From Paraburkholderia aromaticivorans (lineage in GTDB: Bacteria; Pseudomonadota; Gammaproteobacteria; Burkholderiales; Burkholderiaceae): DNA of 64,000 bases. The notes below the pieces were generated by a model, which searched no databases, had not been told where the DNA came from, and saw only the letters and a list, made by a program, of their open reading frames with translations. The translations under genes were made by a program, and so were the position numbers. The stretch spans positions 62,001 through 126,000 of the forward strand of contig NZ_CP051517.1 of the NCBI RefSeq assembly GCF_012689525.1, in the 5' to 3' direction. Shown in pieces: positions 17,065 to 25,787 of the stretch. Every line of letters starts with the position of its first letter. The first letter of the stretch is position 1.

Positions 17065-17345
17065 TTCTGCACCTCCACTTCCGGTTGTAAGGTCGATTCC
17101 GCCAATCGCCCTGCGCTCCCTGGCTTGCCCATCCAGTACAGCCTGATGCCTCGCGACCACGACCACGCATACACAAAACAAAGCGCGAGCACGCCGTACT
17201 GCTGCGATTCCCACGCCATCCAGAACCAGAAAGGTTGCCCTGCAAGCCCACAGATACAGGCCCACTTACGCCAGTGTTCGCGTCGGTCCTGCGACAGGAA
17301 AATGCTCGCCGCACCGAGTACACCGATTGCAATCTGTCCGATCAC
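17061..17345 (-). CDS. Small membrane protein between virB4 and virB5
   Basis: 94 residues with hydrophobic segments near residues 1-18, 28-44 and 50-62 and a polar tail (LAESTLQPEVEVQK). The stop overlaps the virB5 ATG by 4 bp. It follows virB4 after 21 bp. I do not recognise a family; operon position suggests an accessory of the secretion machine. Confidence 0.6.
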   Translation of the reverse strand: MIGQIAIGVLGAASIFLSQDRREHWRKWACICGLAGQPFWFWMAWESQQYGVLALCFVYAWSWSRGIRLYWMGKPGSAGRLAESTLQPEVEVQK

Positions 17346-17366
17346 AGGTTCACCTCACCACTCAAC

Positions 17367-19886
17367 TCAAAGGTTGTGCGTCCGTTCAGATAGCGCACGA
17401 TTCATGAACACTGGAACCCATCGACTCGGGTCCGTTGTGCCCAACTCGGCGCGGACACGGTTCATCAGTTCAACCGACTTGTCATTCGACGACAGGACGG
17501 CCACGAGCTCAGGCATGTCCGACATATCAAACGAGGCGCGCACACTGACTCCGCTGCCCTTCTTGATAAGTACCTTGTAGTCAGTAGGCGCAGCGCGCTC
17601 GATGAATTCGAACTCGCTCTGCGAAAAGTCCAGGTTATCGACGTAGTCCCGTCGATCGGCCTTGTCATTCGCGAAATAGAAGCTCGTCACCGCCTGATTC
17701 TTGACGGCCGCCACCGGCCGATAGAGAGCGCTCGGCTCGGGCGTAATAAAGAGCGTTACGCAGTTGCGCCGGCGGAATGTCTCGCGATACAACTCGACTT
17801 TCTGTTGCCAGAACGGATTGCGAATGTATGTCTGGGCCTCGTCCCACACGATGATCGCGGGCGAGCCATCAAGCGATTGCTCGATGCGGTGCGTCAGGTA
17901 GTTGAGCAGGATGGGAAGCTCTGGCCTTCCCTCCTTGTCTTTCATCAGTTCCCGCATCTCATAGCGGTAGTGACGGTGCGTTGTTACATCGAGCGTGTCG
18001 TGTTCGTTGTCGAAAACCGCGGCATTCGCGCCATCGCCGTGCCACACGGCAATCGCCCGATACAGGTCCGAATTCTTCGCGCCGAAGCGCCAGGCCAGAT
18101 TCCGCAGGCGCCGGTCCCCGAACTTCGTCTTGCTGCCATCGAAGTTGTCATTAACCGCCGTGGCAATGCGTTCGATATCGTCGACCGTGAGCCTGTAGCC
18201 GTAGCACGTCGCCATCATCTGCAGCAGCTCGCGCAGCATCGCGCGGTTCTGTTCCGTGTCGGGCATCTTGCAGGGATTGCCAAGCGAGCGTGACAGGCTG
18301 AGTACGATATCGGCGCCGTTCATTGCCTGTATGAACACGGTCGCGCCGTTCTCACGGTCAAACCAGTGCACCCGGGGCTCCACCTTATCGGCCTGACTGG
18401 TGACCAACGCGACAAACAACGTCTTGCCCACGCCCGTTTTCGCCGCGAAATTGCCATGCCCAGGCACCATCCCGGCGCGTTCCTCATGAAAGTTCAGGTA
18501 GTAGCCGGTCTGACCTTCAGTTGGCAGAACCATGAGGCATTCACCCCACTGGTTTCCGTCAAAACGCCCTTGCGGAAAGCTATGCAGCGATGCAAAGGCG
18601 GCAAACTGAAGCGTCTCGACCTTGCCGACCCGACCGTTGTGCCGCTTTCTGGCACCAGGTATCTGCGACCATACGGCACGCTCCATGCCGGTCGTCTCGA
18701 CAACCGGTTTCACGCCCCAGCTCTTGAAACACTCGCCCGTTTTACCCACGGCATCATCCAGCGCTTCAAGCGCCTTCAGTGCCGCCTCCTGCGAGCGCCC
18801 TTCTACCGGCACATGAACGAGGACGCTCATGTGGTGGGTGCCGAGAACTGCCTTGTTGGCCGCCTGCCGCATGCGCAGAGCGGTGATTTCCGCTGACATA
18901 CCGGCAGTCGTCCGGTCATGCGATAGCCGGGCCTCACTGGTCGACGTCGCCATGCTCGCGTCAAGCTTGTCGATCGGGAAAAACTTCTGCGTGACGATCA
19001 GTTCGGCGGGCAGCCGCTGGAACCGGTCGGCCATCCCGGCGACAGCGCCATCGGGCCAGCGTGACATGGCCAACACCTGCCCGATGCGCCGGTGGTTGAG
19101 CCCGTTGACCTCAAAAACATCTTTCCCAAGGATCGGATTGCGGCCGAAATGCAGATACGAACTCGCGATCACCTGGGCCAGGTTGTATGAATCGGCCAGC
19201 ACGGGCCCGTCTTCCTGCGTGAGCAGATAACGCAGGAACCGCGCCATCTCACAACAGGGTCCGATTTCCGTTTCGACGCGGCCCAGACGGCGAGGCGCGT
19301 AGTGCGCCAGCGATTTCATCAGCGAGTTGACCTTCTCTTCAAGGTCTCGCGCCTGCCGCGACTCGGTTTCAAGCTTGTCGTTTGTGCCGGAGGGATTGAA
19401 CGCATTGAATACGCGATCGAGCCGCCCCACTACGCCGCTGTAGTGCCGGTAGCGCACGATGGCAATATAGATTTCGTGCTGATACAACGACCGCGTCTGA
19501 AATCGCGCTTTCAGCTTTTCATTGAGGAAATCCGGAAACCAGTTCGAATACTTCCCGGCGGGCCACCGGTTGGCCCTGCGCCGGATCTCGTACACGTAGA
19601 TGCCCACATTGCTGTCAGCGATGGACTCCAGCGCGGTGTTCCGCTGATGCTTGTACGCATCGACACCGGTGTCATCGAGCATTTCCGCGTAGAGACCCTG
19701 CAGACGCACAATCTGCACCAGTCCGCTGTCAAGCGTGCGCAACGTATGGCCGTTGTAGTACGCATTCAGGCCAAACGGAAGTTCGCGCGAGGCGTGCAGA
19801 TCAGCCGCATCATCCTTGTCTGACTCGCTCCGCTGAACGAATGGCGACGCGCCGAAATGACGGTCGAGAAAGGTGGAGAAAGACAT
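17367..19886 (-). CDS. virB4: VirB4 secretion ATPase
   Basis: 839 residues, the usual VirB4/TrbE length. An N-terminal CagE/TrbE-VirB domain (about 1-420) is followed by the motor domain: P-loop region FAAKTGVGKTLFVAL (GKT kept, first Gly replaced by Ala), Walker B PAIIVWDEAQTYIRNPFW and the downstream RRRNCVTLFITPEPSA. VirB4 powers pilus assembly and substrate translocation at the inner membrane. Start at 19886 with ggtggag upstream. Confidence 0.95.
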   Translation of the reverse strand: MSFSTFLDRHFGASPFVQRSESDKDDAADLHASRELPFGLNAYYNGHTLRTLDSGLVQIVRLQGLYAEMLDDTGVDAYKHQRNTALESIADSNVGIYVYEIRRRANRWPAGKYSNWFPDFLNEKLKARFQTRSLYQHEIYIAIVRYRHYSGVVGRLDRVFNAFNPSGTNDKLETESRQARDLEEKVNSLMKSLAHYAPRRLGRVETEIGPCCEMARFLRYLLTQEDGPVLADSYNLAQVIASSYLHFGRNPILGKDVFEVNGLNHRRIGQVLAMSRWPDGAVAGMADRFQRLPAELIVTQKFFPIDKLDASMATSTSEARLSHDRTTAGMSAEITALRMRQAANKAVLGTHHMSVLVHVPVEGRSQEAALKALEALDDAVGKTGECFKSWGVKPVVETTGMERAVWSQIPGARKRHNGRVGKVETLQFAAFASLHSFPQGRFDGNQWGECLMVLPTEGQTGYYLNFHEERAGMVPGHGNFAAKTGVGKTLFVALVTSQADKVEPRVHWFDRENGATVFIQAMNGADIVLSLSRSLGNPCKMPDTEQNRAMLRELLQMMATCYGYRLTVDDIERIATAVNDNFDGSKTKFGDRRLRNLAWRFGAKNSDLYRAIAVWHGDGANAAVFDNEHDTLDVTTHRHYRYEMRELMKDKEGRPELPILLNYLTHRIEQSLDGSPAIIVWDEAQTYIRNPFWQQKVELYRETFRRRNCVTLFITPEPSALYRPVAAVKNQAVTSFYFANDKADRRDYVDNLDFSQSEFEFIERAAPTDYKVLIKKGSGVSVRASFDMSDMPELVAVLSSNDKSVELMNRVRAELGTTDPSRWVPVFMNRALSERTHNL

Positions 19887-19901
19887 AGTGACGTGCTCCT
19901 C

Positions 19902-20099
19902 CTATCGCTTCGGGCCGTGAGGGCCGGCCGCCCGCATGAGCAGTTCCGGCACAGAGAGCGTCTTGCCAGTGCCGTCCTCTGCCCAAAGGTTCGTGTGTCC
20001 CACACGGCGCGACGGCATCGACAGGGCCGGAAAATAATCCGTCGACTGCGACACAGGCGACACACGCCGGCGAGAGCGCGAAGATTTATCGTGGCGCAT
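19902..20099 (-). CDS. Small unknown protein between virB3 and virB4
   Basis: 65 residues from the ATG at 20099, overlapping the virB3 end by 14 bp and ending 15 bp before virB4. It starts with a strongly basic patch (MRHDKSSRSRRRVS) and then DYFPALSMPSRRVGHTNLWA. There is no membrane segment. Tight packing and lack of another gene in the gap argue that it is real. No family recognised. Confidence 0.5.
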   Translation of the reverse strand: MRHDKSSRSRRRVSPVSQSTDYFPALSMPSRRVGHTNLWAEDGTGKTLSVPELLMRAAGPHGPKR

Positions 20100-20370
20100 A
20101 GGTCTTGGCTCCGTCCCAGTATTTGAGGCTACGTGGCTTCGCCGTCGCGCCAAAGCTCTGATACGCGACCGAGAACGCGAACATGTCTTTCGCGGTAATC
20201 AGATAGGAGCCGATGACCAGAAAGGGCACGGCGAGCATCACCGGCCACCATTTGAGGAACATGAAAACAACCGCGGGCAATACGAACGAGCCGAGGAACA
20301 GCTCAGCCAGGCAGCCCCATATCATCCAGGGTTGCACCATGCCTTTCGGGATTTCGTGAACTTCACGCAT
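20086..20370 (-). CDS. virB3: VirB3 inner-membrane protein
   Basis: 94 residues. Two neighbouring membrane helices (LAELFLGSFVLPAVVFMFLK and WPVMLAVPFLVIGSYLI) follow a short polar N-terminus; the end has SFGATAKPRSLKYWDGAKTY. Size, topology and position between virB2 and virB4 match VirB3/TrbD, which works with VirB4 in pilus biogenesis. Confidence 0.85.
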   Translation of the reverse strand: MREVHEIPKGMVQPWMIWGCLAELFLGSFVLPAVVFMFLKWWPVMLAVPFLVIGSYLITAKDMFAFSVAYQSFGATAKPRSLKYWDGAKTYAPR

Positions 20371-20379
20371 GGCCTCACC

Positions 20380-20781
20380 TCAGATCTGCGAGGAAGCGAC
20401 CGACGCCGCATAGCGGACAATGGAAGGGACCGCGAAGAATACAAATGAGCAGATAACTGCGATCACGGCACCCTTCATCGGAATCCAACCCTTCGGCACC
20501 CCGAGCACACAGATGCCGAGAATCGCCATGAAGACATAGGGACCCGCGTCGACGAACAACCAGCTAACGAAATCGCGAACCAGGCCCGTACCAGTGCTGT
20601 AGTCCATCGCATAAGCGAATTCAGGGAAAACAGCTACGCACAGCAAAGCAACCAACAATGACATGCGCCGCGATGTGCTCGCTTCGACACTGCAGAAAAC
20701 CGCCCGCGCGTCGCGAGTCTTCGCGCAAATGAAGGACAACAGCCGCTTCGCAACACTCTTACCCACAACGGCGTCTGCCAT
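20380..20781 (-). CDS. virB2: VirB2 major pilin precursor
   Basis: 133 residues, first gene of the leftward operon. A long N-terminal leader ends near PEFAYA, and the mature part has the two hydrophobic segments of TrbC/VirB2 pilins: GPYVFMAILGICVLG and MKGAVIAVICSFVFFAV separated by a short polar turn. Pilin subunits are processed and assembled into the conjugative pilus. A consensus promoter lies about 100 bp upstream (20878-20905). Confidence 0.88.
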   Translation of the reverse strand: MADAVVGKSVAKRLLSFICAKTRDARAVFCSVEASTSRRMSLLVALLCVAVFPEFAYAMDYSTGTGLVRDFVSWLFVDAGPYVFMAILGICVLGVPKGWIPMKGAVIAVICSFVFFAVPSIVRYAASVASSQI

Positions 20782-20877
20782 ATCAAACCTCTTCAGTGAT
20801 TCGTGGTTAGGCGGTGCCGCGCCGTCAACTCCTACCCTCGCGCGTCATCCAATGGAATGAAGATTACCCACCGCGTC

Positions 20878-20905
20878 ACTTTACTATCCGTAACGAGCGT
20901 GTCAA
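20878..20905 (-). promoter_or_regulatory. Predicted sigma-70 promoter of the virB operon
   Basis: On the minus strand, TTGACA (complement of 20900-20905) and TAAAGT (complement of 20878-20883) are 16 bp apart, giving a start near 20870 and a leader of about 90 nt before virB2. The -35 box lies inside one copy of a 13-bp direct repeat, so the promoter is well placed to be controlled by a protein that binds the repeat. Confidence 0.7.
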
Positions 20906-20949
20906 GTCATGTTTTGCAAAATATTTCCCAAACCTTGCGTGTCAGGTCA
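20897..20949. repeat. Direct repeat in the virB/regulator intergenic region (operator candidate)
   Basis: gcgtgtcaagtca (20897-20909) and gcgtgtcaggtca (20937-20949) differ at one base and start 40 bp apart, close to four helical turns. The left copy overlaps the virB -35 box; the right copy is about 40 bp upstream of the regulator gene start. This suggests cooperative binding by one protein controlling both divergent genes, most simply the BetR-type regulator itself. Confidence 0.5.
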
Positions 20950-20990
20950 GTTATGGATAAAGTCGGCAACCAAAGGAGGGGTATCTAGAT

Positions 20991-21848
20991 ATGCCTGATA
21001 ACGACATTCAGACCGACTCAACGGCCATCGCCAGCCGCGTTCGCAATTTGATGGAGCGGCACGGCGTTACCAAACGCGCTCAGGCGAGCGAGCTAAGCCG
21101 GATACTTAATCTCAGCTTCTCGGCTGCAAGCCGCAAGATGAAAGGCCAATTGCCATGGGATCTGAAGCAACTCGGGGCAGTTGCTACGCACTTCGGCGAA
21201 ACTCCGAGTGTTCTGGTGGAAAACAACGAAGATTTTGAAGACTCGATCACGGGTGAGGGGATGCTGATGGTGAGCCCGCGCCCGCTGCCCTGCTCCGTGC
21301 TAATTGGCGACGAGCTGAGTCGCGACCGATCAGCTGACCTGGTAGCGATCCAGTCGGGCGACACATGGAACGTATATCCAGCCGAAATTGCTCCGGCCGG
21401 ACGAATATTCAATGTGCTGTCGGTCGAAATACGCCCCGACCTGCCGCACCTCGAGAAGCCGGCTATCGCGGTTCTCGACGACGATACCGATACGCAGGCG
21501 GCAGACAGCGTCTGCGACTATCTTAACGACCACGGTCTGAACGCCACACCGTTCTATGATCTGGCCAGCTTTCGCGAAAGCCTGAAGAGCAACGCGTTCG
21601 ACGCTTTCATAATCGACTGGCTCATCAACGATGACACCGCCGAGGCCGCGATTGTCGATATCCGGAAGGCCGAGAATCCATCGACACCGATTTACCTGCT
21701 GACCGGGCAGTTGCAAAGTGGTAAGGCCCGTGTTGACGACATTGCCCGGGTGGTTAAGCAGTTTGGTTGCAAGTGGATCGAGAAACCGGTTCACATGCCC
21801 ATATTGTTTTCGCAAATCTCTAACGAACTGAGCCGCTCATCGAGCTAA
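20991..21848 (+). CDS. BetR-type HTH regulator with receiver domain
   Basis: 285 residues, ATG preceded by aaaggagggg. The N-terminus (about 12-78) is a BetR-like helix-turn-helix domain (MERHGVTKRAQASELSRILN, FSAASRKMKGQLPWDLKQLG). The C-terminus (about 157-280) is a response-regulator receiver: acidic pair LDDDTD, phospho-Asp in FIIDWLI (about D209), Thr in LLTGQ and Lys in WIEKPV (about K265), so all key residues are present. It should be phosphorylated by a histidine kinase, most likely the hybrid kinase gene 1 kb downstream. It is divergent from virB2 with shared direct repeats between, so it probably controls transfer; whether as activator or repressor cannot be told. Confidence 0.8.
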   Translation: MPDNDIQTDSTAIASRVRNLMERHGVTKRAQASELSRILNLSFSAASRKMKGQLPWDLKQLGAVATHFGETPSVLVENNEDFEDSITGEGMLMVSPRPLPCSVLIGDELSRDRSADLVAIQSGDTWNVYPAEIAPAGRIFNVLSVEIRPDLPHLEKPAIAVLDDDTDTQAADSVCDYLNDHGLNATPFYDLASFRESLKSNAFDAFIIDWLINDDTAEAAIVDIRKAENPSTPIYLLTGQLQSGKARVDDIARVVKQFGCKWIEKPVHMPILFSQISNELSRSSS

Positions 21849-22888
21849 TCGCAAAGGTGCAGCGCCCAGTTGCTCGCAGTCAACTTCTGATACGCGCGGT
21901 CGACTATCTCCAGATCGCCCGCTCGCCCACTTGCCTGGATTCCCTGAATTTCCGGAAGAGGAAGGTTTATAGCTTTGCACGACGGGTAGTCGCGCACGCG
22001 CAGCTCAGACGAGATCGTAGTGAAAAATGCCACTGTAGGCACGTCAAACCCAGCTGCGATGTGAACGGCGGCCGTGTCAGACGTCACAACAAAGCGGGCA
22101 TTTTTCACCCATGCAATAAAGGCGGCCGTGTCCGTCGATAGGCTCTTGATGTCTGTGTAGTGCTGGTGGTCGACCTTGCCGAAGCCAAGTACGGGAACGT
22201 GAAACCTTTCCCAAAGACTATTTACAGCCTCGACTCGAAACGAATGCGGAATGCTACGCACAGGCGTGCTGGCTGTCGGACAGAGCAACGTATATTCCTT
22301 CGATGACCATTCCGCGCTCAACGCCGGCACAGCTACGCGCTGAAGCCAGTCATTCGACTTGTGGTCCCGGCCAACGTCAGCCGGTGCGATCCCGAGCGCC
22401 CACAGGAAAAAATCTATCATGGGCATCGTCGAGAAGTTCGGCCAGAACAGATGGTTACCCAGATCGATCCGGAGTTCATCGTCGGGCAGAGAATCGACAT
22501 CGACGGGAAGATCCACAACACTCCCAAAGATCGGCGCCGCCAGTTCGTATAGCTGCCTGACGTACGCAGGGGCGCAACTCGGACGATAGATAACAAAGGA
22601 AATTTCCGGGTGCCGCCTCTTGATCGACGCCAGCGCCGTGAGTCCAATAATCGAGTCCCCCAGCGTGACGCCCATTCCGTTGATGACATGAACGCGCGTT
22701 AGACGCGAGTAGTCGACTTCAAACGGAGCCACATTCGCATTCTTGATTGCCTGCACAGCAGAAAGCGCGCTATAACCTTCTGCCGACACATCGGATACCT
22801 CAAGGTCATAGGAGGCAACAATCTCACGATCGCGCGAAAGCAGTGAACCTGCATTCGTAAGCGCCGATACCTCATCAAGGATAGTCAT
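21845..22888 (-). CDS. Glycosyltransferase family 9-like protein
   Basis: 347 residues. The segment FVVTSDTAAVHIAAGFDVPTV is the nucleotide-sugar binding signature of GT9 (heptosyltransferase-like) enzymes, and the N-terminal half has a Rossmann-like start VHVINGMGVTLGDSIIGLTA, where GDSI-type glycines fit the family. GT9 enzymes add heptose or related sugars to lipopolysaccharide or proteins. It converges on the BetR regulator with a 4-bp overlap and lies 23 bp downstream of the kinase gene, so it is probably co-transcribed with it. A sugar-transfer gene inside a conjugation-control locus is unusual. Confidence 0.75.
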   Translation of the reverse strand: MTILDEVSALTNAGSLLSRDREIVASYDLEVSDVSAEGYSALSAVQAIKNANVAPFEVDYSRLTRVHVINGMGVTLGDSIIGLTALASIKRRHPEISFVIYRPSCAPAYVRQLYELAAPIFGSVVDLPVDVDSLPDDELRIDLGNHLFWPNFSTMPMIDFFLWALGIAPADVGRDHKSNDWLQRVAVPALSAEWSSKEYTLLCPTASTPVRSIPHSFRVEAVNSLWERFHVPVLGFGKVDHQHYTDIKSLSTDTAAFIAWVKNARFVVTSDTAAVHIAAGFDVPTVAFFTTISSELRVRDYPSCKAINLPLPEIQGIQASGRAGDLEIVDRAYQKLTASNWALHLCD

Positions 22889-22911
22889 TGATCAATCACG
22901 TTCGGTTGAAT

Positions 22912-24708
22912 TCAGTGCCGCTTGTTAGCTGCAAGCGCATCCAGTAGCGCCTGCTTTAATACCGAGTTTCGCACAGGCTTGTGCAGGTGTTGTGTGAAGA
23001 GTTCAGCCCCACTGTCTTTCAGCAGCTCGCTGGAAAACGCACTGATGCCGATGATAGGAACATCCCTATTCGGTCCCGGCGTCGCCCGTACCTTTCGAGC
23101 GACGGCGATCCCGTCTTCCCCTGGCATCTGCACATCCAGCAATACTGCGTCATACGTAGCCTCACTCAATGCAGCCAAAGCCTCGCCCGCGTCGGCAGCA
23201 ACGTCCACATACGCGCCAAACGATGACAGCACATCCGCAAATGACTCCCTTGCAGATTCCTGGTCATCTACGATAAGTACCCTCTTCCGTTCGATGATCG
23301 CCGTAACTTGCATCTCTGTTCCATCGGCCTCTGTAGCAGCTGCGGCTGCTTTGACGGGCATCGACACTGTGACTTTCGTTCCCCGCCCCGGCTCAGTCTC
23401 GATGTTGATCGATCCGCCGAGCAGATCGACCAGCCCTTTGACGATCGCGAGGCCAATGCCTGCACCGTCGTGCTTCCTCGTATTGGATTGGTCTAGTTGC
23501 GTGAATGGCTGAAAGAGCTGACTAACAGATGCCGCAGGTATGCCGGGTCCGGTGTCTTCAATAGTGATGTCAAGGACGGCCCCACCCCTGGACGGCGTTA
23601 CATCGAGACGCACAAGAATTCGACCGGCATCCGTATACCGGACCGCATTAGACAGCAGGTTTCCAACTATCTGCCTGATGCGATCGGGGTCCGACAGATA
23701 CCAACCATCGCCGTTATTGACCAGCGCGACGACCTCCAACCCCTTGCTCCTGGCAGACGCCGTCACGTCGTCAATCATCGAGCCAATAACGTCGGCGGGT
23801 TGAAATTCCCGCTCCCTCAACGTGAGGCGTCCGGCGTCCAGTCGCGCGAAGTCGGTAAGATCTTTCATCTGTGTTTCTAGCCTACTTGCGGCCACCGCCA
23901 GCCTCTTGATCAACGTCGCGTCTCGTTCGGCAAATCGCCGATCCAGAAGCGTATCGGCCACACTAACGATACTTTGCAGGGGCGTCCGTAGTTCGTGCCC
24001 GATCATCCCGAGGAATGCATTTTTGGCGCGTACCGCGTCCTGCTCTGCCTTGATCGCCGCGCTCTGCTGACGCGTTAGCCGCTTACGATCGACGCCAAGC
24101 ATCAGGGCAAGCACAGCCGTTCCCGCCAGGAGTATCAACAACAGCAGGCTGCTCAGGAAAAAAAGATGCCGTTTCCCGATCAAGTCTTCGTAGACTGTGT
24201 CGCGCCGGTCTATCTCGGCCTCGCTCACGTGATCTGTGATGACTGCCAGAGGCTCATCTATCTGCCCTAGGCGAAGCGACAGGTCCACGGCCCTGCGTGG
24301 ATCTTGCGGCAGCTGTTCGACCGCAGGCTTCACCCTCTCGATCACGGCACCTATTTGCGCGATCGCATCTCGAAAGGAAGCATTGCCGTTAAAGATCTGG
24401 GTGGCATCGGACGGTGTGGCCAACACGGCGTATTTCGATTGCAATACCTCAAAGCGCAACTGCACCGACCGAAAATCCGATCTGCCAGCGCCGTAGAGGA
24501 GAAAGGCGTTCTTGGCCTTGTTTGCTGCGATTTCCAGTTGCGCAACTGGCCAGTAGTAATTCTCTTGAGGACCAGCCAGCGCCTTGAGACTCGCGGGTGA
24601 CAGGAGCAGCGAATACGCGAAGTAAACCCATACCCCGGATACGCAAAGGAGGAGAGCAATCGCGACGCCCAGGACCCGTTTGACGCCAATAGCGCGAAGG
24701 AAGGTCAT
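22912..24708 (-). CDS. Hybrid sensor histidine kinase with receiver domain
   Basis: 598 residues. Two membrane helices (about 12-32 and 182-204) enclose a periplasmic helical sensor of about 150 residues. Then come the H-box GMIGHELRTPLQS (H238), N-box IVGNLLSNAVRYTDAG, G-boxes DTGPGIPAAS and GAGIGLAIVKGLVDLLGG, and a C-terminal receiver (from about 478) with IVDDQES, VLLDVQMPGEDG and HLHKPV. It should autophosphorylate in response to a periplasmic signal. Its start overlaps the stop of the molybdopterin-fold gene (ATGA), so those two act together; the BetR-receiver protein is the likely output. Confidence 0.9.
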   Translation of the reverse strand: MTFLRAIGVKRVLGVAIALLLCVSGVWVYFAYSLLLSPASLKALAGPQENYYWPVAQLEIAANKAKNAFLLYGAGRSDFRSVQLRFEVLQSKYAVLATPSDATQIFNGNASFRDAIAQIGAVIERVKPAVEQLPQDPRRAVDLSLRLGQIDEPLAVITDHVSEAEIDRRDTVYEDLIGKRHLFFLSSLLLLILLAGTAVLALMLGVDRKRLTRQQSAAIKAEQDAVRAKNAFLGMIGHELRTPLQSIVSVADTLLDRRFAERDATLIKRLAVAASRLETQMKDLTDFARLDAGRLTLREREFQPADVIGSMIDDVTASARSKGLEVVALVNNGDGWYLSDPDRIRQIVGNLLSNAVRYTDAGRILVRLDVTPSRGGAVLDITIEDTGPGIPAASVSQLFQPFTQLDQSNTRKHDGAGIGLAIVKGLVDLLGGSINIETEPGRGTKVTVSMPVKAAAAATEADGTEMQVTAIIERKRVLIVDDQESARESFADVLSSFGAYVDVAADAGEALAALSEATYDAVLLDVQMPGEDGIAVARKVRATPGPNRDVPIIGISAFSSELLKDSGAELFTQHLHKPVRNSVLKQALLDALAANKRH

Positions 24709-25205
24709 TCAACAACGATCTTATAAATTTGCCACACAAATCGAGCTTCGATCGACGCGCGGTTCAGTTCGTCCGGTTGCTCATCACGGGGATAAATTAG
24801 CATTAGTGGCCCGAAGCCCTTCGGCTCCAGTGGTTTGCCATCACGCTCGTAGGCCACAATCGCCCCGTACTGTTTCGCGTCAGAGATGGGAACATCGTGC
24901 TTGTAATCATCAAGCGCATAGATGTGTAGGACCTTACCTCGTGCGCCGACTTTCTCCAGAATGCTTTCCAGAGTTGGCCCGCGCCACACGCTCACGGGTG
25001 TCCAATTCGTGGAGGTCTTGATGCTCTTCGCACCGAGCGAGAGCAGGTCAGCGCGCGTAAAATGATATGTGTGTGTACCTGCTTCAGTTACATGCGTGAT
25101 ATTGCCCGTCACGTCAAGCGCCAACTGTGCGGTCTGTGCTTGTGCCTGACCGAGACAAGCAAGAACTAACAAGACCAACCCGATATGTCTCAAGATAGAC
25201 TCCAT
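24705..25205 (-). CDS. Periplasmic protein with molybdopterin oxidoreductase fold, likely kinase partner
   Basis: 166 residues from the ATG at 25205; an in-frame TTG at 25250 is a weaker start. A signal peptide ends near QAQAQ. The mature part reads like the sulfite-oxidase/YedY molybdopterin-binding fold, with WTPVSVWRGPTLESILEKVG, LDDYKHDVPISDA and KGFGPLMLIYPRDEQP. No obvious conserved catalytic Cys is present, so it may bind a ligand rather than catalyse. Such short proteins are often coded directly before a hybrid kinase, as here with an overlapping start, and probably serve as its periplasmic sensor. Confidence 0.75.
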   Translation of the reverse strand: MESILRHIGLVLLVLACLGQAQAQTAQLALDVTGNITHVTEAGTHTYHFTRADLLSLGAKSIKTSTNWTPVSVWRGPTLESILEKVGARGKVLHIYALDDYKHDVPISDAKQYGAIVAYERDGKPLEPKGFGPLMLIYPRDEQPDELNRASIEARFVWQIYKIVVE

Positions 25206-25453
25206 GTATGTGCTGACCGTCAGAACGCGGGTATGTGCCGAGGCCTTCAATAGCAGCCAACCGCAACGCTTTCAACTTGGAGAAACCTAAGTAAAGCGGA
25301 TCGACAACGTAGACTGCCTTGTGCGATCACCTTGCCGGCGCGCACCGACGCCAACACTTGCGGCGCACGCCCTCGCAAAGTCGCGCTAAGATCGGGCATA
25401 CACTGCCCTGTCCCACGATCACAGCCACGATTAATTCGCTCGAACCCCAAAAC

Positions 25454-25726
25454 ATGACAAACGACAGCTCACCGATCCGTCAACGCCTAAACCGCCTCCA
25501 CCAAGACCTCCTTGCATGCCAGGAAGCGATCAATTTAGCCCGTGCGAGCGGTACCACCGTTGAGACGGCTCAGTTTCTGCCCGAGGTTAACAGTCTTGCC
25601 AACCAAGCACATGCTTTGTGGCCGGAAGGCGAGGAACATCGCAGCCCCGACTTTGAGGATATTCTGCACATCAAGGCGGAAATCCACAATCTCGCAGCCG
25701 AATGTCGGCGTGTCCTATCCTCATAA
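25454..25726 (+). CDS. Small helical protein of unknown function
   Basis: 90 residues from the ATG at 25454. It is acidic and helical (RLNRLHQDLLACQEAINLAR and DILHIKAEIHNLAAECRRVL) without signal peptide or membrane segment. It stands alone, divergent from the molybdopterin-fold gene and convergent with the methyltransferase. Codon use is consistent with a real gene. No family recognised. Confidence 0.5.
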   Translation: MTNDSSPIRQRLNRLHQDLLACQEAINLARASGTTVETAQFLPEVNSLANQAHALWPEGEEHRSPDFEDILHIKAEIHNLAAECRRVLSS

Positions 25727-25787
25727 TGCTCGGCAGCATTCAGGGCGAGTCAGACCTGACTACTTCGCCCATCGTTCATCACATCCA

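Noticed and set aside
24705..25250. Classical catalytic molybdoenzyme
   Set aside because: The protein is only about 166 residues and lacks an obvious conserved cofactor-binding Cys, so a sensor role was preferred.
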